A stretch of 64,000 bases of DNA. It comes from Roseomonas sp. AR75. Lineage in GTDB: Bacteria; Pseudomonadota; Alphaproteobacteria; Acetobacterales; Acetobacteraceae. Below the pieces are notes generated by a model. The model did not search any database. It was not told the origin of the DNA and saw only the letters and a list, made by a program, of their open reading frames with translations. Every line of letters begins with the position of its first letter. Within the stretch, counting starts at the first letter, position 1. The stretch covers positions 868,001 through 932,000 of the forward strand of contig NZ_STGB01000001.1 in the NCBI RefSeq assembly GCF_005222815.1, given 5' to 3'. Shown one piece after another: positions 43,276 to 52,163 of the stretch. Both the position numbers and the translations under genes were made by a program.

Positions 43276-44349
43276 TCAGCCGGCGCCCATGATCTCCTGC
43301 CACTTCAGCGTCCATTCGCGGCGCCGGCGCGCGATCACCTCGCTGTCCGGGAAATCCACCGCGGCCATCTGCGCTTCCGTGGTGATCTGCGCCTCGGCGA
43401 AACCGGCTGGCCAACCGGTGATGTCGGGCCGGCCGGGACCGCATTTGTAGCCGAGGCAGAAGGCGCGCTGGACCTCCGGCTCCAGCCGGAAGTTCAGGAA
43501 CTCATAGGCCAGCCGCTTGTTGCGCGCGCCGACCGGCACGGCGGAGCCGACGCCGAGGCCGATCGTGCCTTCCTTCGGGATCGTCAGGTCGATCGGGTGG
43601 CCAGCATCGCGGTAGTAGACGCTGCGCGCGCTCCAATAGGGCGCGATCCAGACCTGGCCATTCTCGAAATACGGCGCCGCCTGGGCCGAGGTCGTCACCA
43701 CCGTGCCGACCCAGGGCTTCTGGGCGCGCAGCCTTTCCCAGGCCGGCTCCATGTTGTCGAGCCCGCCGCCGCCGAGCTTCGCGGCCATGATGAGCGCGTA
43801 GATCGAGAGCAAATTGCCCGGGTTGAAGTTGATGACATGGCCGCGCACCTGCTCGCCGTATTTCCGGCCGGGCGTCCAATAGTCGTCCCAGCTGTCCGGC
43901 TTGCCGAGCTTGCCGGTGTTCCAGATCAGCGCGAGATACTGGTAGTAGTTCATGATGCCGGTGTTCGGCACGATCTGCCGGCTCTTTGCCCAGACGTGGC
44001 GGATGTTCGGCACCTCGCGCTCGGTCAGCGGCTCCAGCAGCCGCTCCCGTGCGCCCAGGATGATCTCCGGCGGCGTCAGCTCCGCCGCCACGTCGAAGCC
44101 GGGCGCGCCGCGGGAGGCGCGGATGCGCGCATAATCCTCGGATGCGGTGCCGGCGGAATCGTAGACGACACGCACGCTGAACTTCTGCTCGAAGGGCTTC
44201 ACGACCGTGGTCATGAAGACCTCCTCGAACTCGCCGCCATAAGCATTGACCGTCAGCGTCTCCGGCGTCTGCGCCACGAGCGGCGGCGCGGCGAGCGTAG
44301 CGGCGGCGCTGCCGAGCAGCGCGCGACGCGATATCCGGGTTGCGAGCAT
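43276..44349 (-). CDS. PotD-type extracellular solute-binding protein, second importer
   Basis: 357 residues from ATG 44349, with GGGAGG upstream. A twin-arginine-like signal, ISRRALLGSAAATLAAPPLVAQ, is followed by a type 2 binding-protein body: LTVNAYGGEFEEVFMTTVVKP, VVYDSAGTASED, FNPGNLLSIYAL. It is first in the leftward importer operon and diverges from an alpha/beta hydrolase gene. The ligand is not predictable; putrescine-type binding residues were not identifiable by eye. Confidence 0.92.
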   Translation of the reverse strand: MLATRISRRALLGSAAATLAAPPLVAQTPETLTVNAYGGEFEEVFMTTVVKPFEQKFSVRVVYDSAGTASEDYARIRASRGAPGFDVAAELTPPEIILGARERLLEPLTEREVPNIRHVWAKSRQIVPNTGIMNYYQYLALIWNTGKLGKPDSWDDYWTPGRKYGEQVRGHVINFNPGNLLSIYALIMAAKLGGGGLDNMEPAWERLRAQKPWVGTVVTTSAQAAPYFENGQVWIAPYWSARSVYYRDAGHPIDLTIPKEGTIGLGVGSAVPVGARNKRLAYEFLNFRLEPEVQRAFCLGYKCGPGRPDITGWPAGFAEAQITTEAQMAAVDFPDSEVIARRRREWTLKWQEIMGAG

Positions 44350-44390
44350 GGCTGCCTCCCTCGGTCCTGCCGCGTGATGGTAGGAATGTG

Positions 44391-44406
44391 TTGACCCAAG
44401 CGTCAA
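44391..44406. promoter_or_regulatory. Perfect TTGAC-N6-GTCAA dyad between divergent genes
   Basis: TTGAC at 44391-44395 and GTCAA at 44402-44406 form an exact inverted repeat 42 nt upstream of the leftward binding-protein start and 30 nt upstream of the rightward hydrolase start. Each arm also resembles a -35 hexamer facing opposite ways, so it could serve as overlapping divergent -35 elements or as an operator. Confidence 0.5.
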
Positions 44407-44435
44407 TCGCGAAGGATCGAGCGGGGAGCATGGCC

Positions 44436-45299
44436 ATGCGGCACCAACCGACGCGCGCCGAGCACGAGGAAGGCTGGCTGCGCAGCAGTGACGGCATCGC
44501 ATTGCGCTACGTGATCGACGACTTCACGCCGCCCTGGCGCGATCCCGAAACCATCCTGCTACTGCATGCCAATATGGGCTCGCGCAATCGCTTCCGGCGC
44601 TGGGTTCCCGCGCTCGCCGGCGCCTATCGCGTGGTGCGATGGGACATGCGCGGCCATGGCGCTTCCGGATTGCCGGGACCCGACGCGCAGCTCTCGATCG
44701 AGCGGCTGACACAGGATGTGGTTGAACTGCTGGACCATCTGGGCCTCGCGCGCGTGCATCTCGCCGGATCCTCCACCGGCGGGATCATCGGGCTCCATGC
44801 CGCCGCGACAGGGCCCGAGCGCGTTGCCACCCTCGCCAGCTTCGCCGCGCTGCCTGGGTTGGTCGGCGCCGCCGGGCACGAACGCTACCTCGCCTGGACG
44901 GAGCGGCTGGCGGCCGAGGGCGTCGGCAAGGTGCTCTCCGAGACGATCCATCACCGCTTCGGCGACGACGCCGATCCCGCCCTGCTCGACTGGTTCATCG
45001 CAGACGCCGCACGCAACGATGGGCGCTTCGTCGGCCGGCTGCTGCGCATGCTGGCGGGGGTGGACCTGGCTCCCCTGCTGCCGGGCATCGCCTGTCCCTG
45101 CCTCTTCGTCGTCCCCGGCGCGGATCCTGAGCAGTCGCCGGAAGACTACGCCAGGCTGCGCGGCGTGCCCGACCACCGCTTCGTGGTGATGCCGGGCATG
45201 CGCCACAACATCACCGACGCGGAGCCGGAACGCTGCACGGCGGAGCTTCTAGCCTTCCTGCGCGACGTCGCGGCGCGCCCGGCGCCGCTCACGCGATGA
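44436..45299 (+). CDS. Alpha/beta-hydrolase-fold protein
   Basis: 287 residues. Nucleophile Ser113 in AGSSTGG (G-x-S-x-G), oxyanion region LLLHANMGSRNRF, and the catalytic His near the C-terminus in MPGMRHNITD. ATG 44436 is preferred over ATG 44430 because GGGGAG is 7 nt upstream. It resembles 3-oxoadipate enol-lactonases and is related to the hydrolase at 62418 (shared DDFT-PW, RMD/RWDMRGHG). It diverges from the second importer, hinting at linked regulation. Its stop overlaps the end of the RTX gene by 11 nt. Confidence 0.9.
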   Translation: MRHQPTRAEHEEGWLRSSDGIALRYVIDDFTPPWRDPETILLLHANMGSRNRFRRWVPALAGAYRVVRWDMRGHGASGLPGPDAQLSIERLTQDVVELLDHLGLARVHLAGSSTGGIIGLHAAATGPERVATLASFAALPGLVGAAGHERYLAWTERLAAEGVGKVLSETIHHRFGDDADPALLDWFIADAARNDGRFVGRLLRMLAGVDLAPLLPGIACPCLFVVPGADPEQSPEDYARLRGVPDHRFVVMPGMRHNITDAEPERCTAELLAFLRDVAARPAPLTR

Positions 45300-48200
45300 G
45301 CAGGATGTCGGCCGCCGTCAGCGCGGGCTTGGTGTCGAGCGTCGCCACCACCACCGCTGCTTCCGCGCCCGTGCCGTCGGCGTCGAAGGCAAGCAGGCCG
45401 GTCGGCGCGACATAGACGAACTGCGCCGCGGCGGCGTTCGGCGCATCGGCTGCGAAGCTCGCCGCCGCCAGCACACCGGCGGGCAGCAGCCCGCCGAAGC
45501 CCGACGCCGAGATCACGATCAGGTCCTCGCCCGGCGCGAAGTCGGTGATGCGGTCACCGCCCTCCAGCAGCCCATCGAAGCGGAACTGGTCCGCACCGGC
45601 GCCGCCGGTCAGTGTGTCGTTCAGCGCACCGCCGACGAGCAGGTCGGTGCCTTCACCGCCCAGCAGGCGGTCGCGCCCTTCCCCGCCCCGCAGCGTGTCC
45701 GCGCCGTTCAGCCCACTCAGCACGTCGTTGCCGTCGAGCCCGTTCAGCAGGTTCGCCTGCGTCGTGCCGCTGATCGCGTTGCCCAGCGCATTGCCGGTGC
45801 CGTTCAGCGCGGCGTCGCCCATCAGGACCAGGTTCTCGACATTGGCGGCCAGGCTGAGGCTCACGCTCGACCGCACGACGTCGATCCCGGCATCCACCGC
45901 CTCGATCACGACATCGCTGGCGCTGTTCACCAGATAGACGTCGTCGCCGGCGCCGCCCTGAAGCGTGTCGGCACCGATGCCGCCATCCAGCGTGTCGGCG
46001 CCATCCGCCCCGTCCAGCACGTTGGCGCCGCGATTGCCGACGATGCGGTTGTCGAGCGCGTTGCCAGTGCCATCGATCGCCGCCGTGCCGCTCAGCAGCA
46101 GCCATTCCAGATGGTCGCCCAGCGTCCAGCCGATCGTGGCGACGACGGCATCCAGCCCGCCCCCCGCATCCTCCTGGATCACATCACCGGCATCGTCCAC
46201 GGCGTAGTTGTCGTTGCCGGCGCCGCCCTGCAACAGGTCCGCCCCGGTGCCGCCTTCCAGCGTGTCGTTGCCATCGCCCCCCTGGAGGGTATCCGCGCCG
46301 GCAAAGCCGAACAGTCGGTTCGCCGCGCCGTTGCCCTGCATCAGGTTGTCGAGCAGGTTCCCGTTGCCGTTCACGGCCTCCGTGCCGGTCAGCACAAGGC
46401 GCTCCAGCGTCGGGCGCAGTGCCCAGGTCATGTCGGACAGCACGGTGTCCACGCCACCATCGATGGCCTCGACGATGATGTCGCCGAGGGTGACCAGGAA
46501 GACGTCGTTGCCTTCGCCGCCGATCAGGCGGTCCACGCCGATGCCGCCATCCAGCGTGTCCGCGCCGATCCCTCCATCCAGCGTGTCGGCGCCGGCCTCG
46601 CCGGAAAGCAGGTTGTCATGCGCGTTGCCGATCATCCGGTTGTCGAGGCTGTTCCCGGTGCCGATGCTCGCCAGGCCGCCGAGTGTGAGGTTCTCCACCC
46701 AGGCGCCAAGCGTCCAGTTGATGACCGCGCCGACCAGATCCACGCCGCCATCCGGCGCCTCCACGACGACGTCGGCGATGTTGTCCACGGCATAGACGTC
46801 GTTGCCGTTCCCGCCTTCCATGCGGTCCGCGCCGCTGCCGCCGTCCAGCGTGTCGTCGCCCTCGCCGCCCTGCAGCGTGTCCAGGCCGCCAAGGCCGCGC
46901 AGGCGGTTCGCGGCGCCATTGCCGACCATCAGGTTCGCGAGGCCATTGCCGATGCCGCCGACAGCCTCCGCGCCGACCAGTTCGAGATTCTCGACCTCGG
47001 CCGCCAGCGTCCAGGTCACCGCCGTGCGGACGGTGTCGGTGCCTTCCTGGCCGTACTCCACGATCTGATCGGAGAGGCTGTCGACCAGATAGAGATCGTC
47101 GCCCGCGCCACCGGCCATGCTGTCCGCCCCGGCGCCGCCATCCAGCGTGTCGGCATCCTGGCCGCCCTCCAGCCGATCCGCATCCGCGCCACCGAACAGG
47201 CTGTCGGCGCCGGTGCCGCCGGAGATCGTATCGGCGCCGGCACCGCCATCGACCGTGTCCGCGCCATGCCCAGCGCTGATGCTGTCGGCACCCTCGCCTG
47301 CATCGATGGAATCGGCGCCGGCCAGGGCGATGATCGTATCGGCACCTGCGAGACCCAGGATGGTGTCGTTCAGGATCGTGCCGATCAGCGTGGCGTCGTC
47401 GCCTGGCGTGCCTTCCAGCAACACGCCGCTGAACCCATCCGAGACCTGCACGACCTCGTCGTTGAAGATGACGATCTCGATGTCGTAGAGCACATCCGTC
47501 TTGTCCGGCGTGCCTTCCACGTTGTCGTAGATGGTCATGCCGGTCTGGTCGCCGACCACGGTGTAGAAGGCGCGGCTGCCACGGAACACCGCGATGTCCT
47601 CGCCGGCGCCACCGCGGAGCGTGTCGAAGCCGCCCCATCCGGTCAGCGTATCCGCACCCTCGCCGCCTTCCAGGCTGTCATTGCCGTCGCCGCCATAGAG
47701 CGTGTCCGCGCCTTCGCCGCCGAGCAGCGTCTCCGCCTGGATCCACCCGATGACCGTGTCGTCCCCGATGCCGCCATCGAGGAAAGCGCCGGCAGCACTG
47801 CCGGAGAGGCGGGAGATCAGGTCGTTCCCCTCGCCACCCTGCACCGTGGCCGCGCCGGCGACGTAGCGGATCACGTCGTCATCCGCGCCGCCATCCAGCA
47901 CGCCCGTGCCGGTGAGCGTATCGGCCCCTGCTTCGCCGTACGCCGCATTCACGCCGTTCGAATCCTCGATGGAGTCGGCGCCGTTGCCGCCCTGCAGCGT
48001 GTCCGCGCCGAGGCCGCCGAACATGGTGTCGTTCTGCGTGCCGCCGAACAGCAGGTCGTTCTCGTCGCCGCCATCCATGATGTCGTCGCCGGCGCCGCCA
48101 TCCAGCGTGTCCGCCGCGATACCGCCATTCACGGAATCGTTGCCATCGCCCGCGTCGATGCTGTCCGCGCCGTCCTGGCCAAGCAGGCGGTCGTGGCCCG

Positions 48201-51018
48201 CCAGGCCGAACAGCACATCCGCGCCCTCGCGCCCCTCCACCAGGTCGCCGAGTGTCGTGCCGTACAGCGTGTCCGCGTCCGGTCCGCCGATCACCAGCGC
48301 ACCCGCATTGCTGGGGGTCGGCACGAACAGCACGTCATCGGCGAAGACCAGCGTCTCGACGCCGCGCAGCCGGTCGTCGCCATCCGGCGAGAGGAAGCGG
48401 TTGTCCAGCACCAGATAGTCGCCGCCATCGCGCGCGATGGTGTAGCGCTCGAGCCTGCCGGTGAGCAGCGCCCGGTCGTCGCCGGCGCCGCCGTCGATGG
48501 TGTCCGCGCCGCCGCCGCCTTCGATCGTGTCTGCGCCCTCGCCGCCATCAATGCTGTCGGCCCCGTCCGCCGCATCCAGCGAATCCGCGCCCGTGCCGCC
48601 GAACAGCACATCGGCGAAGCGGGTTCCAGCGATGCTGTCATCGTCAGCCCCGCCGTCCAGCACGGTGCCGTTCAGGTTGCCGGACAGCCGCAGCATGCGA
48701 TCATTGCCGGCGCCGCCGAGCACGGTCGTCGTGCCGGAAGCGATGTAGTGCAGCACGTCGTTGCCATCGCCACCGTCGAGCAGGCCGAGGCCGCTCAGCG
48801 TGTCGGCGCCGCCCTCGCCGTGGAAGCTGTTCCAGCCCTCGTCGTCGAAGAGGGTGTCCGCCCCGTCCCCGCCCTCCATCGTGTCAGTGCCCGCGCCGCC
48901 GAGCAGCCGGTCATTCTCGGTGCCGCCGCGCAGCAGGTCGTCGCCATCGCCGCCGAGCAGCGTGTCGTCCGCGCTGCCCGCATCGGCGGTATCGTTCCCG
49001 TCCCCGCCGTTCAGCAGGTCGCGGCCGCCCGCCGCGTCCAGGCTGTCGTTCCCCGTCTCGCCTTCCAGCCGATCGTTGCCCTCCAGGCCACGGAGCGTGT
49101 CGTCGCCGGCGCGCCCGAGGATCCAGTCGTAGAACGGCGTGCCTTCGATCAGGTCACGGTCCGGCGTGCCGATCAGGAGGTAGCCATCGAAGCTCATGTC
49201 GGCGACGAAGTAGGTCTTGCCGCCGAAGACCAGCGCCTCCACGCGGTCGAGGAAGTCCACGCCATCGGGGCTGGAATCGCGGTTGTCGAAGACGGCCAGG
49301 CTCCGCCCACCATCCTCGTCGGTGCTGCGCAGCAGGATCGTGTAGTTGCCGATGTCGCTGCCGAAGACGACGACGTCGTCGCCCTCGCCGCCATCGATCG
49401 TGTCGTCGCCGAACCCGGCATCCATCGTGTCGTTGCCGGCGCCGCCTTCCATGACGTCGTGGTCGCGGCCGGCATCAAGCGTGTCGTTCCCGGTGCCGCC
49501 GCGCAGCGTCTCGGCGAAGCTGGTGCCGAAGATCGTGTCATCGTCAGCGCCGCCATCCAGCAGGGCGCCGCCACCCGTCACGGTGTCACGCGAGATGTAG
49601 TCGCGGCCGGCGCCGCCATCCACGGTCGTCGCGCCGGAACCGAGATACCGGATGACGTCCTCGCCCTCGCCACCCATCAGCAGGCCGATTCCGTAAAGCG
49701 TGTCGGCGCCAATGCCGCCATCCATCGTGTTGGCGCCTGACCGGTCCTCCAAGATGTCGGTGCCGATGCCGCCGACGAGCGAATCCGCGCCGATCTCGCC
49801 CAGCAGCGTGTCCGCGCCATCGTCGCCGACCAGCGTGTCGCGTCCGTTGCCGCCCACCAGCAGGTCCGGCGCGCCTTCGCCGAGCAGAAGGTCGGACCCA
49901 GTGCCGCCCAGCAGCGTGTCGCCGTCGCTGCCGCCGAGCAGCGTGTCCGGCCCGCTGAGACCGGAAAGGCTGTCCGCGCCGAGGAAGCCCGAGATGCTGT
50001 CCTCGGCCGGCCCGCCTTCCAGCGTATCGGGTCCATCGCCGCCGATCAGAGTGACGCCACCACCGGGAGCGAGGATGACGTCGTCATCCGCGAAGCTCGC
50101 AACCTCCACGTTGCGAAGGATGTCCGTGCCATCCGGGGAAGCGGGGCGCAGGTCCTCGATGGTCACGGTGCCCGCCAGCGTGTCCACCGTGATCGCATAG
50201 TCCGCCAGGTTGCCGGAGAACATGGCGACATCGGTGCCGCTGTTGCCGTCCAGGCTGTCATGGCCCGCGCCGCCGCTGAGCGTGTCGGAACCGGCGCCGC
50301 CATCCAGGCTGTCGTTCTCCGTGCCGCCGCTCAGCGTGTCCGCGTCGTCGCCGCCGTCGAGCGTGTCGTTGCCGACGCCGCCCGAGAGCGTGTCGGCGCC
50401 AGATCCGCCGCCGAGGCTGTCGCTGCCATTCGCTGCATCCAGCGTGTCGGCGCCCGCGCCGCCGAACAGCGTCTCCGCGCCCGCCGTGCCGATCACGGTG
50501 TCGTTGTCGTCGCCGCCATCCAGCACCACGCCGCCGGCCGTGCCGGAGTAGCGCGCGATGTGGTCGTCGCCGGCGCCGCCCTGCACGGTGGTGCCGGGCC
50601 CTGCGACATAGCGCAGCACATCGTCGCCAGCGCCGCCGTCGAGCAGGCCGACGCCCGTCAGGCTGTCGGCGCCATCCTCGCCGAACATGGCGTTGGCCTG
50701 CTCGAAGTCGGTCAGCCGGTCATTGTCCGCGCCACCCTGCAGCGTATCGGCGCCGGCATTGCCCATGAGGGTGTCATGGCCGCTGCCGCCGATGATGACG
50801 TCGTCCTCGGTGCCGCCTTCCAGCGTATCCGCGCCGTGTCCACCATCGATCGTGTCGGCGCCCGATCCACCGCTGCCGACATCGTTGCCCTCGCCGGCCT
50901 CGATGCTGTCATTGCCGCCGAAGCCGGACAGCCGGTCGTTGCCACCGAGACCGATCAGCGTATCGGCATCCGCGCCGCCATCCAGCACGTTGTCGAGTTC
51001 ATCGCCAATGTCCGGCAT
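45289..51018 (-). CDS. Giant modular RTX-type calcium-binding protein, probable type I secreted
   Basis: 1909 residues from ATG 51018 (GGGTGG about 8 nt upstream; alternatives at 51057 and 51120). Almost all of it is GGxGxDxLx nonapeptide repeats forming calcium beta-rolls. I see four long modules of about 300 residues, each with a GLLDGG-type segment, a VLDGG-ADDD segment and a non-repeat strand region (DYAITVD, NYTILLR, RYTIARD, FYTVVGD near 50190, 49330, 48440 and 47560). Then come about five modules of about 95 residues with VENLxLxG and GNxxxN motifs (47300-45700). The last 90 residues (GDRITDFAPGEDLI, then LLAFDADGTGAEA and LTAADILLIA) match a type I secretion signal. No enzymatic domain and no secretion genes nearby. 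Confidence 0.92.
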   Translation of the reverse strand: MPDIGDELDNVLDGGADADTLIGLGGNDRLSGFGGNDSIEAGEGNDVGSGGSGADTIDGGHGADTLEGGTEDDVIIGGSGHDTLMGNAGADTLQGGADNDRLTDFEQANAMFGEDGADSLTGVGLLDGGAGDDVLRYVAGPGTTVQGGAGDDHIARYSGTAGGVVLDGGDDNDTVIGTAGAETLFGGAGADTLDAANGSDSLGGGSGADTLSGGVGNDTLDGGDDADTLSGGTENDSLDGGAGSDTLSGGAGHDSLDGNSGTDVAMFSGNLADYAITVDTLAGTVTIEDLRPASPDGTDILRNVEVASFADDDVILAPGGGVTLIGGDGPDTLEGGPAEDSISGFLGADSLSGLSGPDTLLGGSDGDTLLGGTGSDLLLGEGAPDLLVGGNGRDTLVGDDGADTLLGEIGADSLVGGIGTDILEDRSGANTMDGGIGADTLYGIGLLMGGEGEDVIRYLGSGATTVDGGAGRDYISRDTVTGGGALLDGGADDDTIFGTSFAETLRGGTGNDTLDAGRDHDVMEGGAGNDTMDAGFGDDTIDGGEGDDVVVFGSDIGNYTILLRSTDEDGGRSLAVFDNRDSSPDGVDFLDRVEALVFGGKTYFVADMSFDGYLLIGTPDRDLIEGTPFYDWILGRAGDDTLRGLEGNDRLEGETGNDSLDAAGGRDLLNGGDGNDTADAGSADDTLLGGDGDDLLRGGTENDRLLGGAGTDTMEGGDGADTLFDDEGWNSFHGEGGADTLSGLGLLDGGDGNDVLHYIASGTTTVLGGAGNDRMLRLSGNLNGTVLDGGADDDSIAGTRFADVLFGGTGADSLDAADGADSIDGGEGADTIEGGGGADTIDGGAGDDRALLTGRLERYTIARDGGDYLVLDNRFLSPDGDDRLRGVETLVFADDVLFVPTPSNAGALVIGGPDADTLYGTTLGDLVEGREGADVLFGLAGHDRLLGQDGADSIDAGDGNDSVNGGIAADTLDGGAGDDIMDGGDENDLLFGGTQNDTMFGGLGADTLQGGNGADSIEDSNGVNAAYGEAGADTLTGTGVLDGGADDDVIRYVAGAATVQGGEGNDLISRLSGSAAGAFLDGGIGDDTVIGWIQAETLLGGEGADTLYGGDGNDSLEGGEGADTLTGWGGFDTLRGGAGEDIAVFRGSRAFYTVVGDQTGMTIYDNVEGTPDKTDVLYDIEIVIFNDEVVQVSDGFSGVLLEGTPGDDATLIGTILNDTILGLAGADTIIALAGADSIDAGEGADSISAGHGADTVDGGAGADTISGGTGADSLFGGADADRLEGGQDADTLDGGAGADSMAGGAGDDLYLVDSLSDQIVEYGQEGTDTVRTAVTWTLAAEVENLELVGAEAVGGIGNGLANLMVGNGAANRLRGLGGLDTLQGGEGDDTLDGGSGADRMEGGNGNDVYAVDNIADVVVEAPDGGVDLVGAVINWTLGAWVENLTLGGLASIGTGNSLDNRMIGNAHDNLLSGEAGADTLDGGIGADTLDGGIGVDRLIGGEGNDVFLVTLGDIIVEAIDGGVDTVLSDMTWALRPTLERLVLTGTEAVNGNGNLLDNLMQGNGAANRLFGFAGADTLQGGDGNDTLEGGTGADLLQGGAGNDNYAVDDAGDVIQEDAGGGLDAVVATIGWTLGDHLEWLLLSGTAAIDGTGNALDNRIVGNRGANVLDGADGADTLDGGIGADTLQGGAGDDVYLVNSASDVVIEAVDAGIDVVRSSVSLSLAANVENLVLMGDAALNGTGNALGNAISGTTQANLLNGLDGNDVLSGLNGADTLRGGEGRDRLLGGEGTDLLVGGALNDTLTGGAGADQFRFDGLLEGGDRITDFAPGEDLIVISASGFGGLLPAGVLAAASFAADAPNAAAAQFVYVAPTGLLAFDADGTGAEAAVVVATLDTKPALTAADILLIA

Positions 51019-51278
51019 GACGTGCCACCACCCGCATGTATCGTGTTGCGTGGACATGCCGGGCAGGTCCGCCCGGCCGCCCAGTGGACCGACCATCGGG
51101 GGTCCAGGCGGCGCAAGCAATCGTTATGGCTTCAAACAGACATCTCCTTCCCGATACTGACAATGTGAGCATGCCGCACGGGCCAAAGACACGGACGCCC
51201 TCCGGGAAGCAGCGGGGCAATGGCGCGTAATATAAGAAAGTTTTCTACATGGCCAGGGGATACGGACGCGGCGCGCTG
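51019..51278. other. Intergenic region upstream of the RTX gene
   Basis: 260 nt between two leftward genes, with no convincing ORF. It contains an AT-rich island at 51227-51250 (TAATATAAGAAAG, TTTTCTAC) with an AGAAA-GT-TTTCT dyad. Read leftward this gives TATATT, a fair -10, but I find no good -35. A second less GC-rich stretch is at 51117-51165. One of these probably holds the promoter of the giant protein. Confidence 0.35.
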
Positions 51279-52157
51279 TCAGCCGTTTCCATCGCTGAGA
51301 CGGAAGAAATCCGCGTTGCCTTCTCCCCGGTCCTGCAGCGCCGCGTAGCCGGCGCGGACCATCGCGCTGAGCGGTGCGGTGAGCCCGGCCTCCCGCGCAA
51401 CAGCGAGCGCCAGGTCCAGATCCTTCCCGAGCAGGTCCACCGAAGCCGCCGGCGTCCAGTCCCGCGCCTTCAGCGCCTCCGCTTTGTAGGCCAGCAGCGG
51501 CGAGGCCACGACGCTCTGCGCCAGCGCGTCCACCACGGTGGCGCGCGGCAGGCCGAGCGTGGTGCCGAAGGCAATCGCCTCGCCCAGCAGCGCGGGCATG
51601 GCGGCCACCACCATGTTGACCAGCAGCTTCACCACCCGCGCCTCCTCGGCCTCGCCGAGATGCAGGCGCTTGCTGCCGAGGACATCGAGCACGGGCGCCG
51701 CGCGATCCAGCGCTGCCCGCGGGCCGGAGACGAAGAAGGCGAGTTGACCGGCCGCTGCCGTCTCCGTACTGCCGGAGACCGGGCAGCGCAGGTAGCCTGC
51801 GCCGCGTGGCGCCAGCGACTGTGCCACGCGCGCGGAGACGGCGGGCGACACCGTGCTGGTGTCCAGATGCAGCAGCCCCGGATGCGCGGCCTGTGCAACG
51901 CCGTCCGGTCCTGCGATGACGGCTTCAAGCGCCGCGTCGTCCGGCACGGCGGAGATGCTGATCATTGCCTGCCGCGCCGCTGCCCCGGGTGTCTCCGCCG
52001 CTGTCGCGCCGAGCGCGAGCAGCGATGCAAGGCGAGCGGGATCGCGGTCGCACAGGGTCACCGCCGCCCCTGCCTCGATCAGCCGCCGAGCCATCGGCGT
52101 GCCCATCCGACCGACGCCGATGACTGCAATCCGCCAGCCATGGAGACTTGTCGCCAT
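51279..52157 (-). CDS. NAD(P)-binding 3-hydroxyisobutyrate-dehydrogenase-like oxidoreductase
   Basis: 292 residues. Nucleotide motif IAVIGVGRMGTPMARRLIEAG at the N-terminus, the substrate-site DTSTVSP and VSGSTETAAAGQLAFFVSG segments, and the catalytic lysine in ARVVKLLVNM. The family oxidises beta-hydroxy acids or reduces semialdehydes such as tartronate semialdehyde. It follows livF by 6 nt, so it is the last gene of the dioxygenase/Liv operon. A role in processing the imported acid is likely but inferred. Confidence 0.92.
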   Translation of the reverse strand: MATSLHGWRIAVIGVGRMGTPMARRLIEAGAAVTLCDRDPARLASLLALGATAAETPGAAARQAMISISAVPDDAALEAVIAGPDGVAQAAHPGLLHLDTSTVSPAVSARVAQSLAPRGAGYLRCPVSGSTETAAAGQLAFFVSGPRAALDRAAPVLDVLGSKRLHLGEAEEARVVKLLVNMVVAAMPALLGEAIAFGTTLGLPRATVVDALAQSVVASPLLAYKAEALKARDWTPAASVDLLGKDLDLALAVAREAGLTAPLSAMVRAGYAALQDRGEGNADFFRLSDGNG

Positions 52158-52163
52158 GTGGCC

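Noticed and set aside
46111..49740. 1,209-codon open frame on the + strand, opposite the RTX gene
   Set aside because: It is the antisense shadow of GC-rich, repetitive glycine/aspartate codons. The translation is a low-complexity Ala/Val/Arg/Gln mixture with no family resemblance, while the minus strand encodes clear RTX repeats.
45600..51000. Regularly spaced near-identical repeats resembling a CRISPR or satellite array
   Set aside because: The period is the 27-nt codon pattern of GGxGxDxLx repeats in one long open frame; there are no spacers of uniform length and no cas genes.
51021..51120. Upstream extension of the RTX protein to 51120
   Set aside because: The added 34 residues (proline/glycine-rich, then HDTCGWW) lack repeat character and the best ribosome-binding sequence precedes the ATG at 51018; the extension remains possible.
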